Shown piece by piece: positions 42,658 through 51,302 of a stretch of 64,000 nt of DNA. Position 1 is the first letter of the stretch, and every line of letters begins with the position of its first letter. The position numbers and the translations under genes are program-made. The notes beneath the pieces are model-generated. The model did not search any database and had not been told where the DNA came from. It saw only the letters and a list, made by a program, of their open reading frames with translations. This stretch comes from Paenibacillus glacialis (GTDB lineage Bacteria; Bacillota; Bacilli; Paenibacillales; Paenibacillaceae), in the NCBI RefSeq assembly GCF_001637205.1, contig NZ_LVJH01000010.1:16015-80014 (forward strand), written 5' to 3'.

Positions 42658-43317
42658 CTATGACTTTAAATATGTGTCTAATTGATTGGCAGGTTGGAGA
42701 ACGGATGTACCATGACATACCTCAAGACGTAGCGGTTTCAATTGACTGACGATTGCACTGCTTCTTATGGCTTCTTCCATATCTCCTGTAAATTTAGCCA
42801 TGGGTTTGCGGAGTATACCCTTTTTAGCTGTGAAAAGATCGCCAACCAATAACACTTGGTCCTGCTTATGATAATACACGACATGACCTGGTGAGTGACC
42901 GGGTGTGAAATATGGTGTTATTCCTCCAATGGATTGAAGTTCCCCCTGTTCGTTCTCAGGAAGTGGCTGTGTTCGTTGCTTAGCTACGCTAATCGCTGCC
43001 TTCTTTCTACGAGGGTAGGGAAGTTCTCCTTCTATATAAGGGATCTCAACACGGTGTGCGAAAATGGGAACCTGAGTTACTGCTAGTATCTTTTCGATAG
43101 CTCCAACATGATCACTATGCCCGTGAGTCAAGACAATTCCAGTTAATGGACCTGCTTGCAGTTCTTCAATGAATTTGAGTATACCTTTTGCCATAAAAGG
43201 CAATCCAGCATCCACCAAAGTTACGCCATCCTCATCCACAACAACCCATACGTGAATCGGAATGAGTATCCATATCTTCAAACTCCAAATATGTTCTGAG
43301 ATTTGTGTAATTTTCAT
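42658..43317 (-). CDS. MBL-fold metallohydrolase
   Basis: This 219-residue zinc hydrolase has the HxHxDH motif LTHGHSDHVGAIEKI near residue 64, the second His in FTPGHSPGHVVYYHKQDQVL near 138, the bridging Asp in LVGDLFTAKK and a C-terminal His in VCHGTSVL. It belongs to the broad glyoxalase II-like group, probably hydrolysing a thioester, lactone or similar small substrate. ATG 43317 is one base after the TetR stop. The pair forms a bicistron controlled by triple operators at 43990. Confidence 0.88.
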   Translation of the reverse strand: MKITQISEHIWSLKIWILIPIHVWVVVDEDGVTLVDAGLPFMAKGILKFIEELQAGPLTGIVLTHGHSDHVGAIEKILAVTQVPIFAHRVEIPYIEGELPYPRRKKAAISVAKQRTQPLPENEQGELQSIGGITPYFTPGHSPGHVVYYHKQDQVLLVGDLFTAKKGILRKPMAKFTGDMEEAIRSSAIVSQLKPLRLEVCHGTSVLQPANQLDTYLKS

Positions 43318-43318
43318 A

Positions 43319-43951
43319 TTAGTTCACTCCTTTTAATCTCTCTTTAAACCCTATCAATAACACCTCAATAGATTCTTCAAAAGTGGGTAACAGTCTTTCC
43401 ATCATGCTTTCAAGAGGTTCTTCTGAACGAGTGTACAGACTTACGATGCCATGTAATGTGTAAAAATAGATGCGAGTGTACATTAAGAGAAGTTCGTCGT
43501 TTCCTTCAATGACAAGGCAATGTTGAAGTGATTGCTCTAGAAGTTTAAACAATGATATCCGCATTGTGTTGATTTCATTATCTGATACCTCTATATCCAC
43601 ACGTGATGCCTTTTCTCCTATAAAAGTCGCATAAATGTTCCGATGAAGCAGGCAAAATTGAATGAATTCGAGACTGATCTCTTTAAGCTTTTCCTCTGGG
43701 GATAGATCAACCTGTAAAGAAATACGCTCCATCTGTGTTTGTATGGCTTCAAGAGGAGGCATAGAGAGCTGATGTAGCAAGGCTTCCTTGTCTTTGAAAT
43801 AGATGTAAATGGTCGTATGTGAACAACCTGCAACCTTAGCGATTTCTCGCATCGTAACTGAATCGAATCCTTTTGTAGAAAATAGTTGTGCTGCAGCAGT
43901 TAGGATCTCTTTCTTAGTCGCTTGTGAACGAAGTTCCTGTTTAGTTAACAT
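43319..43951 (-). CDS. TetR-family transcriptional regulator
   Basis: This 210-residue TetR repressor has an N-terminal DNA-binding domain with KKEILTAAAQLFSTKGFDSV followed by TMREIAKVAGCSHTTIYIYF and KDKEALL, and a helical ligand/dimer domain. I chose ATG 43951 (MLTKQELRSQATKKE) over a start at 43996 because homology begins there and AGGA precedes it. It is the first gene of a bicistron with the MBL hydrolase. Three copies of a 13-bp palindrome lie 39 bases upstream, indicating autoregulation. Confidence 0.9.
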   Translation of the reverse strand: MLTKQELRSQATKKEILTAAAQLFSTKGFDSVTMREIAKVAGCSHTTIYIYFKDKEALLHQLSMPPLEAIQTQMERISLQVDLSPEEKLKEISLEFIQFCLLHRNIYATFIGEKASRVDIEVSDNEINTMRISLFKLLEQSLQHCLVIEGNDELLLMYTRIYFYTLHGIVSLYTRSEEPLESMMERLLPTFEESIEVLLIGFKERLKGVN

Positions 43952-43989
43952 TCCTGAGTAGCACTCCTTTTGATAAAAAAATAAAATAG

Positions 43990-44034
43990 TAACCACTGGT
44001 TAGTAACCGTTGGTCATATGGTAACCGATGGTTA
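43990..44034. promoter_or_regulatory. Triple operator TAACC-N3-GGTTA for the TetR-MBL unit
   Basis: TAACCACTGGTTA (43990), TAACCGTTGGTCA (44004) and TAACCGATGGTTA (44022) are three copies of the same palindrome spaced 14 and 18 bp. They are placed directly upstream of the TetR start, where the promoter must be. Confidence 0.7.
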
Positions 44035-44225
44035 TATTATTTGTCAACAAGTTTTATTATCGTAGGGGTGGGTTCATAAAAAGGGAACGCATTCTAATTC
44101 GCGAATACATTAACAGAGTGGGGGCGATCCAATAATTCATAATCATAGAACAAGAGGATCTCAGTAGGGGGTTGGAGATACGATTCATTTCTATCAAAAA
44201 TTTGATATAAAGAGAGGTTTACGAC

Positions 44226-44312
44226 ATGATTAACATGGACGAAATCTATTTGATTACAGATATACCTGGATATACACCTCAAATTGGTCGGTTACTATCT
44301 ATGATGAATTAA
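44226..44312 (+). pseudogene. DinB N-terminal remnant
   Basis: A 28-codon frame reads MINMDEIYLITDIPGYTPQI followed by GRLLSMMN and TAA. IPGYTPxIGRLVSMMNY is the start of a large DinB family in Bacillales. The remaining about 120 residues are absent. AGAGAGG precedes the ATG. Confidence 0.5.
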
Positions 44313-44333
44313 ATTATTGAGGGAGTGTTTAAG

Positions 44334-45014
44334 ATGTGTGGACGTTATACAATAACCGTCTCGATGGAGGATTTGTTGATCAGATATCTCACGAATGATT
44401 CAACAATGATCCAATATGCCCCGAAATATAATCTGGCACCTATGCAATGGCTACCTGCTGTCATACATAATGGAACTGAGAATCGATTGGGAGAACTTCG
44501 TTGGGGGCTTGTCCCGTCATGGGCCAAGGATGAGAAGATGGGCAGTAAAATGATTAATGCGAGAACGGAGACGTTGTTAGAGAAGGCATCGTTCAAACGT
44601 CTTGTAAGAAACCGACGATGTATCATCCCAGCAGATGGATTCTATGAATGGAAGAAGCAAGGTAGTAGCAAACAACCTATGAGAATCGTTATGCGGGAAG
44701 GTAATATTTTCTCAATGGCTGGTTTATATGATATTTGGATCGATTCCGACGGAAAGAAACTGAGTACATGTACGATCATCACGACAACACCTAATGATCT
44801 GATGGCTGACATACATGACCGGATGCCCGTTATTTTGCGTCGCGAAGATGAATCGCAATGGCTGAGCCGAGAGAACCATGATGTATCAACACTTATGAAG
44901 CTGCTTAGTCCATATGAGTCGAGTAAGATGCGTGCCTATCCGGTGTCCTCTGCTGTAGGAAATGTGAGGCATGATTCTAAGGAATTAATCGAAGAAATCA
45001 GGGGGAGTGGTTGA
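44334..45014 (+). CDS. SRAP-domain abasic-site processing protein (YedK/HMCES-like)
   Basis: This 226-residue SOS response-associated peptidase covalently caps abasic sites in single-stranded DNA through Cys2. It begins MCGRYTITV after Met removal. It has LAPMQWLPAVI, WGLVPSWAKDEKMGSKMINA with the key Asn-Ala, RCIIPADGFYEWKK with the conserved Glu, and IHDRMPVIL with the conserved His. ATG 44334 is fixed by the need for Cys at position 2; GAGGGAG precedes it. It is followed after 1 base by a NUDIX gene, a DNA or nucleotide upkeep pair. Confidence 0.93.
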   Translation: MCGRYTITVSMEDLLIRYLTNDSTMIQYAPKYNLAPMQWLPAVIHNGTENRLGELRWGLVPSWAKDEKMGSKMINARTETLLEKASFKRLVRNRRCIIPADGFYEWKKQGSSKQPMRIVMREGNIFSMAGLYDIWIDSDGKKLSTCTIITTTPNDLMADIHDRMPVILRREDESQWLSRENHDVSTLMKLLSPYESSKMRAYPVSSAVGNVRHDSKELIEEIRGSG

Positions 45015-45015
45015 T

Positions 45016-45633
45016 ATGAACCTGAAATGGCTTGAATGGGCACAACAAATTCAGGCAATCAGTCAGAATGGGCTTGCATATTCCAAGGATGTCTATGATC
45101 TAGAGCGGTTTGAACAGTTAAGGAATCTTAGCATTACGATATGTAATGAGTATACGGATGTGGAGACCGATAAGATAAGAACACTTTTTGCAAGCGAGTT
45201 TGGATATGCAACACCTAAAGTTGATGTACGGGGAGTTGTTTTTCAGAATGATGAAATTTTACTTGTGAAAGAGAGGCTTGATGGAGCGTGGTCTTTACCA
45301 GGGGGATGGGCAGACATAGGACTTTCACCTCGAGAGGTCGTTATTAAAGAAATAAAAGAAGAATCAGGATATGATGTCAGGACCATCCGATTATTAGGAA
45401 TAATGGACACGAAATTTCATGATCATCCTCCATCTGCACTCTATGTTTATAAAATATATATTTTGTGTGAAATTATAGGTGGAGATGCATCTGGCGGAGT
45501 GGAAACTTCTGAAGTGAAATTCTTTAAGGAGAATCAATTACCTGCCCTGTCGGTAGAAAGAGTTACAGAGAAACAAATCAAAGAATTGTTTAAATTTATA
45601 AGAGAACCAGATAAAGAAATTTTGTTAGATTAG
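45016..45633 (+). CDS. NUDIX hydrolase with Nudix_N domain
   Basis: This 205-residue protein has an N-terminal helical Nudix_N domain (KWLEWAQQIQAISQNGLAYS and KDVYDLERFEQLRNL) and then a NUDIX domain. The box region is GGWADIGLSPREVVIKEIKE followed by ESGYD, giving the metal-binding Glu residues. It would hydrolyse a nucleoside diphosphate linked to X, for example ADP-ribose or sugar nucleotides. ATG 45016 lies one base after the SRAP stop with GGGGGAG before it, so the two are co-translated. Confidence 0.88.
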   Translation: MNLKWLEWAQQIQAISQNGLAYSKDVYDLERFEQLRNLSITICNEYTDVETDKIRTLFASEFGYATPKVDVRGVVFQNDEILLVKERLDGAWSLPGGWADIGLSPREVVIKEIKEESGYDVRTIRLLGIMDTKFHDHPPSALYVYKIYILCEIIGGDASGGVETSEVKFFKENQLPALSVERVTEKQIKELFKFIREPDKEILLD

Positions 45634-45649
45634 GATCATTAGATATTTA

Positions 45650-45694
45650 AAACGGCGCTGTCAGGTAGTCCATCTGACAGCGCCGTTCTTTTGA
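45650..45694. terminator. Bidirectional terminator
   Basis: AACGGCGCTGTCAG and CTGACAGCGCCGTT form a perfect stem between the convergent NUDIX and phn transcription units. Confidence 0.9.
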
Positions 45695-45739
45695 ATAAAT
45701 GGTAACCTTCCCTCTGAATTAGAAGAAGAACCGTCTCCG

Positions 45740-46552
45740 TTATATAATTCTTCTACGCAAGCGACTGGAGATAAAGTCTGTTACAACAACAAGCAATACA
45801 ATTCCCAGAAGAATGACCCCAACACGGTTCCAATTACGAACTTGGAGAGCGAAGATTAGTGGCGTTCCAATACCGCCTGCACCGACCAGACCGAGTGTTG
45901 TGGCAGATCTAATGTTAATCTCAAAACGATATAAAGAGTATGACAGGAACTGAGGAATGACCTGAGGTATAACCGCAAAACGGATCGTTTGTAATCGAGT
46001 GGCCCCGCAGGCAATAAGAGCTTCCTGTGGTCCTGGGTCAATACCTTCGATGGTTTCAGAGAATAATTTAGCCAACATACCAATAGAATGAACACCTAGA
46101 GCGAGAACTCCAGCGAAAGATCCAGGCCCAACGGCTTTAATAAACAGAATAGCGACTATCATCTCTGGGAATACCCGAATGACACTCAATGTGAATTTAC
46201 CCATCCCAGGGAAGAGGCGTAGCCGGCTCATATTTGCTGCAGCCCAAAAGGCAAACGGAATACATAGAATGGCTGAAACAAACGTACCTAGAATTGAAAT
46301 AACTAGGGTTTCTAGTAGTTCACGTAATAAGTCTTCTCCTTCAGGAAGATAAACATATGCCCAATCGGGATGCATGAAACCTTTTAAGATGGATAAAGAG
46401 ACGACCTTAGATGTAGATTGAAACCCTTGGTAATCTAATCCCAACATAGACCAAATAAATATGACAAGAATAAATAGTGCGATCATCCATTTGCGTAAGT
46501 TACGTAAACGTATAGTTAAAGATGAGGAAGAGAGATGGTTGTTGTTGTTCAT
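45740..46552 (-). CDS. phnE: Phosphonate ABC transporter permease, second copy
   Basis: This 270-residue inner-membrane permease of the PhnE type has about six helices. The coupling-loop signature is EGIDPGPQEALIACGATRLQ and VIPQVIPQFLSYSLYRFEIN. The C-terminal part has GLVGAGGIGTPLIFALQVRN. It pairs with the neighbouring PhnE to form the membrane channel for phosphonates or phosphite. It overlaps the upstream permease gene by 4 bases. Last gene of the phnDCEE operon. Confidence 0.92.
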   Translation of the reverse strand: MNNNNHLSSSSLTIRLRNLRKWMIALFILVIFIWSMLGLDYQGFQSTSKVVSLSILKGFMHPDWAYVYLPEGEDLLRELLETLVISILGTFVSAILCIPFAFWAAANMSRLRLFPGMGKFTLSVIRVFPEMIVAILFIKAVGPGSFAGVLALGVHSIGMLAKLFSETIEGIDPGPQEALIACGATRLQTIRFAVIPQVIPQFLSYSLYRFEINIRSATTLGLVGAGGIGTPLIFALQVRNWNRVGVILLGIVLLVVVTDFISSRLRRRII

Positions 46553-47394
46553 AATAGCTTCCTCCGTATGCTAGTACTTGTGTAATCGATAATAAGGACG
46601 ACTGCAAGTGTTAATATAATGATCGTTGCAGCTCGATCGTATCGGAACAGCCCGAGTGATTGGTTAAGTAGCAGTCCGATCCCACCAGCTCCAACGAAAC
46701 CAAGTACGGTAGCGGCGCGAATATTAATCTCGAAAGTATACAGTAAATATGAGATGAAGGCCGGTAATGCCTGGGGGATCACTCCAAATACAATGATCTG
46801 TATCCGGTTCGCACCTACTGCCGTCATCGCTTCCAGTGGGCCAGGATCTATTGCTTCAAGAGACTCGTAAGTTAATTTGGCAATAATACCGAACGAAAAG
46901 AATAGAAGAGCTAGCATCCCAGCAAAAGGACCAATTCCAAATACGGCAACGAAGATGGCTGCAAATAATAGATCAGGAACCGTTCTTACAAGATTTAATA
47001 GCGTTCGTATAGGAAGCGATAACCATTTATTAGGCGTAATATTATTTGCAGAGAAAAGGGCAGCAGGAATAGCGGGAATTGCACCTAGTATTGTACCTGC
47101 CACGGCTATCTTTATCGTTTGTAGCATAGGTGCCCAAATGGTTGGAAGATAGCTCCAATCGGGAGGGAACATTTCTTTAAGTAAGACACCCATTTCTGGT
47201 AATCCGACAAAAAGTTGATAAGGGGTGACATCGATGTATATGGAGCACACGACGATGATGACTATGAACAACATCCATGTTGCAATTCGTTTGCTTCTCT
47301 TGGTGTTGCCTAACCCATTGGTGATCAAGTAGTTAGACGAAGGTGATATGGATGGGATCGGGGTAGAGTCTGCTAAATTAGTATCCGATTTCAT
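46549..47394 (-). CDS. phnE: Phosphonate ABC transporter permease, first copy
   Basis: This 281-residue permease is paralogous to the downstream one, with [40 protein letters not shown] and [21 protein letters not shown] longer N-terminal cytoplasmic stretch precedes the first helix ([16 protein letters not shown]). It overlaps phnC and the second permease gene by 4 bases each, so all three are translated as a coupled unit. Confidence 0.92.
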   Translation of the reverse strand: MKSDTNLADSTPIPSISPSSNYLITNGLGNTKRSKRIATWMLFIVIIVVCSIYIDVTPYQLFVGLPEMGVLLKEMFPPDWSYLPTIWAPMLQTIKIAVAGTILGAIPAIPAALFSANNITPNKWLSLPIRTLLNLVRTVPDLLFAAIFVAVFGIGPFAGMLALLFFSFGIIAKLTYESLEAIDPGPLEAMTAVGANRIQIIVFGVIPQALPAFISYLLYTFEINIRAATVLGFVGAGGIGLLLNQSLGLFRYDRAATIIILTLAVVLIIDYTSTSIRRKLL

Positions 47395-48188
47395 ACTACA
47401 CCTACGCCTTGCATATCCCTCGATGAATCCAGCAACTCGTCCGCTTTGACGGGGCGTCCATAGATTTCAGCAAGCTTCTCATCAGTTGCTTCATGAACAC
47501 TTCCATCGAATACAACTTCTCCAGCGCGAAGTCCGATGATTCGAGTAGCATAATCACGTGCCAAATCAATAAAATGAAGATTTACAATGGTTGTTATATT
47601 TAATTCTCGATTAATTCGTTGTAGATCATCCATGACCTGTCTGGTCGTTAAGGGATCTAATGAAGCAACAGGTTCATCCGCCAATATGATCGTGGCTTCC
47701 TGTGCTAATGCCCGAGCGATGGATACACGTTGTTGTTGTCCACCCGATAGTTGATCTGCTCGAATATAGGCCTTTTCTCGAATATTTACTCTTTCTAATG
47801 CAGTTAGAGCAATCTCGACATCTCTTTTTGGGAAGGAGCCGAACAGGGTTCTTAAGGTTGAGTGATAACCTACACGTCCAGAGAGGACATTGTTAAGAAC
47901 AGTGGTACGTTTAATGAGATTAAAGCTTTGAAAAATCATGCCAATATTGCGTCTTATTGAGCGTAACTTGCTACCTGAAGCAGATGTTATAGATTGACCA
48001 TCTATTTGAATATCACCGGAAGTGACATCACTTAAACGATTGATAGAACGCAGTAACGTTGATTTGCCTGCACCTGACAATCCTACGATGACAACAAATT
48101 CACCTGTCTGAATATTTAAGTTAATGTCCTTTAATCCAACCGTTCCATTGGGGAATGTCTTAGAGACTTGCCGTAATTCAATCATCAT
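47391..48188 (-). CDS. phnC: Phosphonate ABC transporter ATP-binding protein
   Basis: This 265-residue ATPase energises phosphonate import. Walker A is [20 protein letters not shown]. The Q-loop is MIFQSFNLI, the ABC signature [17 protein letters not shown], Walker [14 protein letters not shown], and the switch His is in VNLHFIDLA. Start ATG at 48188 or 48185, behind AAGAAGGG. It is separated from phnD by a 138-base gap with a strong hairpin at 48237. The C-P lyase genes phnG-M are not present in this window. Confidence 0.94.
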   Translation of the reverse strand: MMIELRQVSKTFPNGTVGLKDINLNIQTGEFVVIVGLSGAGKSTLLRSINRLSDVTSGDIQIDGQSITSASGSKLRSIRRNIGMIFQSFNLIKRTTVLNNVLSGRVGYHSTLRTLFGSFPKRDVEIALTALERVNIREKAYIRADQLSGGQQQRVSIARALAQEATIILADEPVASLDPLTTRQVMDDLQRINRELNITTIVNLHFIDLARDYATRIIGLRAGEVVFDGSVHEATDEKLAEIYGRPVKADELLDSSRDMQGVGVV

Positions 48189-48236
48189 TAACCCTTCTTT
48201 CTTGAAAAAATACTAACTTATACATAAAAGCACACA

Positions 48237-48270
48237 GCGCCGCCACGTTATGACAACGTGAGCGGCGTGC
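48237..48270 (-). promoter_or_regulatory. Strong hairpin between phnD and phnC
   Basis: GCGCCGCCACGTT and AACGTGAGCGGCGTGC pair around ATGAC. It has no long T run, and it lies after the binding-protein gene. It is likely a processing or partial-termination hairpin that lets phnD mRNA accumulate above phnCEE. Confidence 0.55.
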
Positions 48271-48326
48271 ATGAGTTAACGTTACCCACTAAGACAGTGA
48301 GGATTTATTTGACGTAAATGTAATTG

Positions 48327-49325
48327 TTACTTGATTTTCTGACCTACTGCTTCTGCATATTCACGTACTGGAGCAAAATTAGCATCATCACCGGCTACAT
48401 AACCTACATGTGTATAAATATCTTTTACGATTTGAGCACCTTCTGGATCTTCAGTAATTGCGATAAAGGCTTGAGCGATCTTATCGCGCCATTCTTGATT
48501 CATGTCGGAACGAACGCTGATCGTATCGTTCGGAATAGGTGCTGTGAAGTGAAGCACACGAGTCTGTTCGAATACGTCAGGAACGTCTTTTGCCACAACA
48601 TTACGAGCATCTTGGAAATTGGCAACTGCATCGACTTGACCATTAAGAAGGGCCATAATTGCAGCGTCATGTCCTTTAATCGTCACACCTTGTACATCGG
48701 TTTCAGGATCAACGCCAGCTTTTTTCAGTTCAGCTGCTGGAAATACATAACCCGCTGATGAAGTAACATCCTGCCATCCGATTTTTTTACCTTTTAAATC
48801 TGTAAGGGTCTTAATATCGGAATCCTTTTTAACAAGAATCATAGCTTTGTAGAAATTAACTTTTTCGTCAGTAGGTTGTCCAGTCTCGTCATTAACACCG
48901 AAACGTTGGGCTTGAAGAAGTAAATCAGCCGCGTTTCTCAAATCATGGGCAAGTACATACGCACTGGGAGGAAGAAAACCAATATCAACTTGCTTGGAAG
49001 ACAATGCCTCAACAATCGTATTGTAATCTGGAGAAACGCTCACATGGACAGGTATATTTAGTTGATCGCCTAGGAGTTTCTCAAGAGGTTTTGTCTTGGC
49101 TTCAAGTGTTTCTGCATTCTGGGATGGAACAAATTGAACTTCTAGTTCTTTCGGAATGTATCCAGTCTCAGCAGGCTTTGCCGAAGTTTCGGTTGTTTGT
49201 GTGGTTGAGCCCTTAGCTGGTTCTGCTGCATTTGTTGTCTTAGCGTTATTACCACCACATGCCGTGAGGCTTACTCCTAGTAGTAGAGTCATACATAATG
49301 CTGATGTTTTCTTGAACAAAATCAA
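48327..49325 (-). CDS. phnD: Phosphonate ABC transporter substrate-binding lipoprotein
   Basis: This 332-residue binding protein has a lipoprotein signal (KTSALCMTLLLGVSLTACGG, lipobox LTAC; Cys22 or so). A Thr-rich linker follows, and then the PhnD fold with LEVQFVPSQNAETLEAKTKP, KPLEKLLGDQLNIPVHVSVS, SKQVDIGFLPPSAYVLAHD, LKGKKIGWQDVTSSAGYVFP and RVLHFTAPIPNDTISVRSDM. It captures phosphonate, phosphite or related compounds outside the membrane. It is first in the operon; the promoter is within 49326-49543, shared divergently with the nucleotidase gene. Confidence 0.93.
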   Translation of the reverse strand: MILFKKTSALCMTLLLGVSLTACGGNNAKTTNAAEPAKGSTTQTTETSAKPAETGYIPKELEVQFVPSQNAETLEAKTKPLEKLLGDQLNIPVHVSVSPDYNTIVEALSSKQVDIGFLPPSAYVLAHDLRNAADLLLQAQRFGVNDETGQPTDEKVNFYKAMILVKKDSDIKTLTDLKGKKIGWQDVTSSAGYVFPAAELKKAGVDPETDVQGVTIKGHDAAIMALLNGQVDAVANFQDARNVVAKDVPDVFEQTRVLHFTAPIPNDTISVRSDMNQEWRDKIAQAFIAITEDPEGAQIVKDIYTHVGYVAGDDANFAPVREYAEAVGQKIK

Positions 49326-49570
49326 TTCCCCCTATTATTATGGATAGTGTTGGACTTCTGACAAGATCCATCCTATCAGGATATGGAAAAGGAAGGGTTA
49401 AATTGGATGCTTGCTTATATGAATTATATGTAAAAATTATAGTGGTTTCGTCATAATTTGATGAAGAGGTACGTCTTTAATACTTTGATTACAAATCACA
49501 ATCTTTCCTCATACAAAAGTTATCTATACTATCAACGTGTCGATTGAATAAAGGAGGGAAGGATTCGAAA

Positions 49571-51169
49571 ATGAAAGATAAGAAAAGAGAAATGAAGATC
49601 ATTATATTAGTGACGAGTGATATACATGGATACATCGTGCCTTGTTCTTATGTAGACGGAAGTTCTGTGGAACATGGTTTATCTAGCATATCTACATTAA
49701 TCGCTGAACAACGAAAAGTTGAGGGAGAGGTTCTTTTAATTGATAATGGGGATTTCTTACAGGGTTCTCCACTAGCCTATCATCAGGCAAAAGTAAACCC
49801 ATCTCAACCGGGAGTAATCATAGCGTGTATGAACTGCATTGGTTATGATGCTGTTGTACCAGGAAATCATGAGTTCAATTTCGGGAGGAACTATCTGGAG
49901 CAAGAGATGGCTGCGTCAAAGTTCCCTTGGCTCTCAGCGAATGTGATTTCAGAAACAACAGGGGAGCCATTGTTCGGAAAGCCCTATCGTATTTGGGAGT
50001 GGGACAACGGCGTTCGTCTTGCTGTATTAGGCCTGACAACTTCCTATGTGCCGAACTGGGAACAAGCAGATCATATTCAGGGAATGAAGTTTATTGATCC
50101 TATAACTACCGCAAAACATTGGATCCCTTATTTGCGAGAGGAGGAGCGGGTAGATATTGTTATCGTATCTTACCATGGCGGCTTTGAGAGGGATTTATCG
50201 ACAGGGGAAGCAAGTGAAACATTGACGGGTGAGAACCAAGGTTATGCTCTTTGCCAAGAGGTACCTGGTATTGATGTAATATTAACAGGTCATCAGCATA
50301 GAGCCATTGCGGGTGAAAGCGTAAATGGTGTATGTGTTGTTCAACCTGGGAGTGAAGGAAGCTATTTAGGGAAGGTAACGCTACATATTAACCGGATAGA
50401 AGATCACTGGTTGGTTGTGGATAAGCAATCCGAACTTCTATCTTCAAAGAACACGAAATCGGATCAAGATATTGTAGAGTTGGTTGAGCCCGCCGAGAAA
50501 GCTTTGGCATTGTGGATGGATCAATCGATTGGAGGAGTAATAGGAGAGGATATGCGCATTTCAAATCCACTTCAGACAAGGTTATCGGATCATCCATTTA
50601 TGGAGTGGATCAACTCCGTGCAAATGGAGTTAAGTGGTGCTTTGATTTCTTGTGCGGCGATATTCGATAACCATTCACCTGGATTTGATCGCAACATCAC
50701 GATGAGAGATATTATGATTAATTATAAATATCCCAATACTTTAACGGTGTTGCGGGTTACGGGACAAGATATAAAAGACGCGCTTGAACGATCTGCCCAA
50801 TATTTTCAGCGTAATGAAATGGGTGAGATTGAAGTGAGCGAGGATTTCCTACTGCCTAAGCCGCAGCATTTCAATTACGATATGTGGGAAGGTATTGAAT
50901 ATATGATTGACGTATCGAGAGCACGTGGTGATCGTATTGTACGTTTAGAATATGAGGGAAATCCGATATCAACTCGCCAAGAATATGACGTGGTCATGAA
51001 TAATTACCGTGCTAGTGGAGGTGGAGAGTATCCAATGTTCAAGGGTAAGAAAATCATCAAGGAAATACGGGTAGATATGGTGGAGATTCTTGCAGATTAT
51101 ATAAAAAGTAAAGGTGAAATTACGGCTACGTTGAATAATAATTGGAGCGTCATTTCTGGTAAGAAGTAA
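49571..51169 (+). CDS. 5'-nucleotidase/2',3'-cyclic phosphodiesterase (UshA/YfkN-like)
   Basis: This 532-residue metallophosphoesterase has an N-terminal catalytic domain: TSDIHGYIVP, IDNGDFLQGS, VVPGNHEFNFGRNYLE and VILTGHQHR with dinuclear metal ligands. The C-terminal 5_nucleotid_C domain has NYKYPNTLTVLRVTGQDIKD and the substrate-stacking YDMWEGIEYMIDVSRARGDR. No signal peptide is visible, so it is probably cytoplasmic, unlike E. coli UshA. ATG 49571 follows AAAGGAGGG. It is divergent from phnDCEE, which suggests a shared role in phosphorus scavenging. Confidence 0.9.
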   Translation: MKDKKREMKIIILVTSDIHGYIVPCSYVDGSSVEHGLSSISTLIAEQRKVEGEVLLIDNGDFLQGSPLAYHQAKVNPSQPGVIIACMNCIGYDAVVPGNHEFNFGRNYLEQEMAASKFPWLSANVISETTGEPLFGKPYRIWEWDNGVRLAVLGLTTSYVPNWEQADHIQGMKFIDPITTAKHWIPYLREEERVDIVIVSYHGGFERDLSTGEASETLTGENQGYALCQEVPGIDVILTGHQHRAIAGESVNGVCVVQPGSEGSYLGKVTLHINRIEDHWLVVDKQSELLSSKNTKSDQDIVELVEPAEKALALWMDQSIGGVIGEDMRISNPLQTRLSDHPFMEWINSVQMELSGALISCAAIFDNHSPGFDRNITMRDIMINYKYPNTLTVLRVTGQDIKDALERSAQYFQRNEMGEIEVSEDFLLPKPQHFNYDMWEGIEYMIDVSRARGDRIVRLEYEGNPISTRQEYDVVMNNYRASGGGEYPMFKGKKIIKEIRVDMVEILADYIKSKGEITATLNNNWSVISGKK

Positions 51170-51205
51170 TGGATAAGAAGCTGAACTTGTTATTCTATCA
51201 GACAT

Positions 51206-51254
51206 AAGGAAAAGGATTTCTTATCACTTTTGAGAAATCCTTTTCCTTTTTTTA
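51206..51254 (+). terminator. Terminator of the nucleotidase gene
   Basis: AAGGAAAAGGATTTCT and AGAAATCCTTTTCCTT form a perfect 16-bp stem followed by a T run. Confidence 0.9.
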
Positions 51255-51302
51255 TTATGGGTGCATATCTTAATGCAGAGAAGTCAAACCAAGGTGGGAT
51301 GA

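Noticed and set aside
48324..48758. 144-codon plus-strand frame inside phnD
   Set aside because: It is antisense to a well-conserved binding protein gene and lacks its own start signals.
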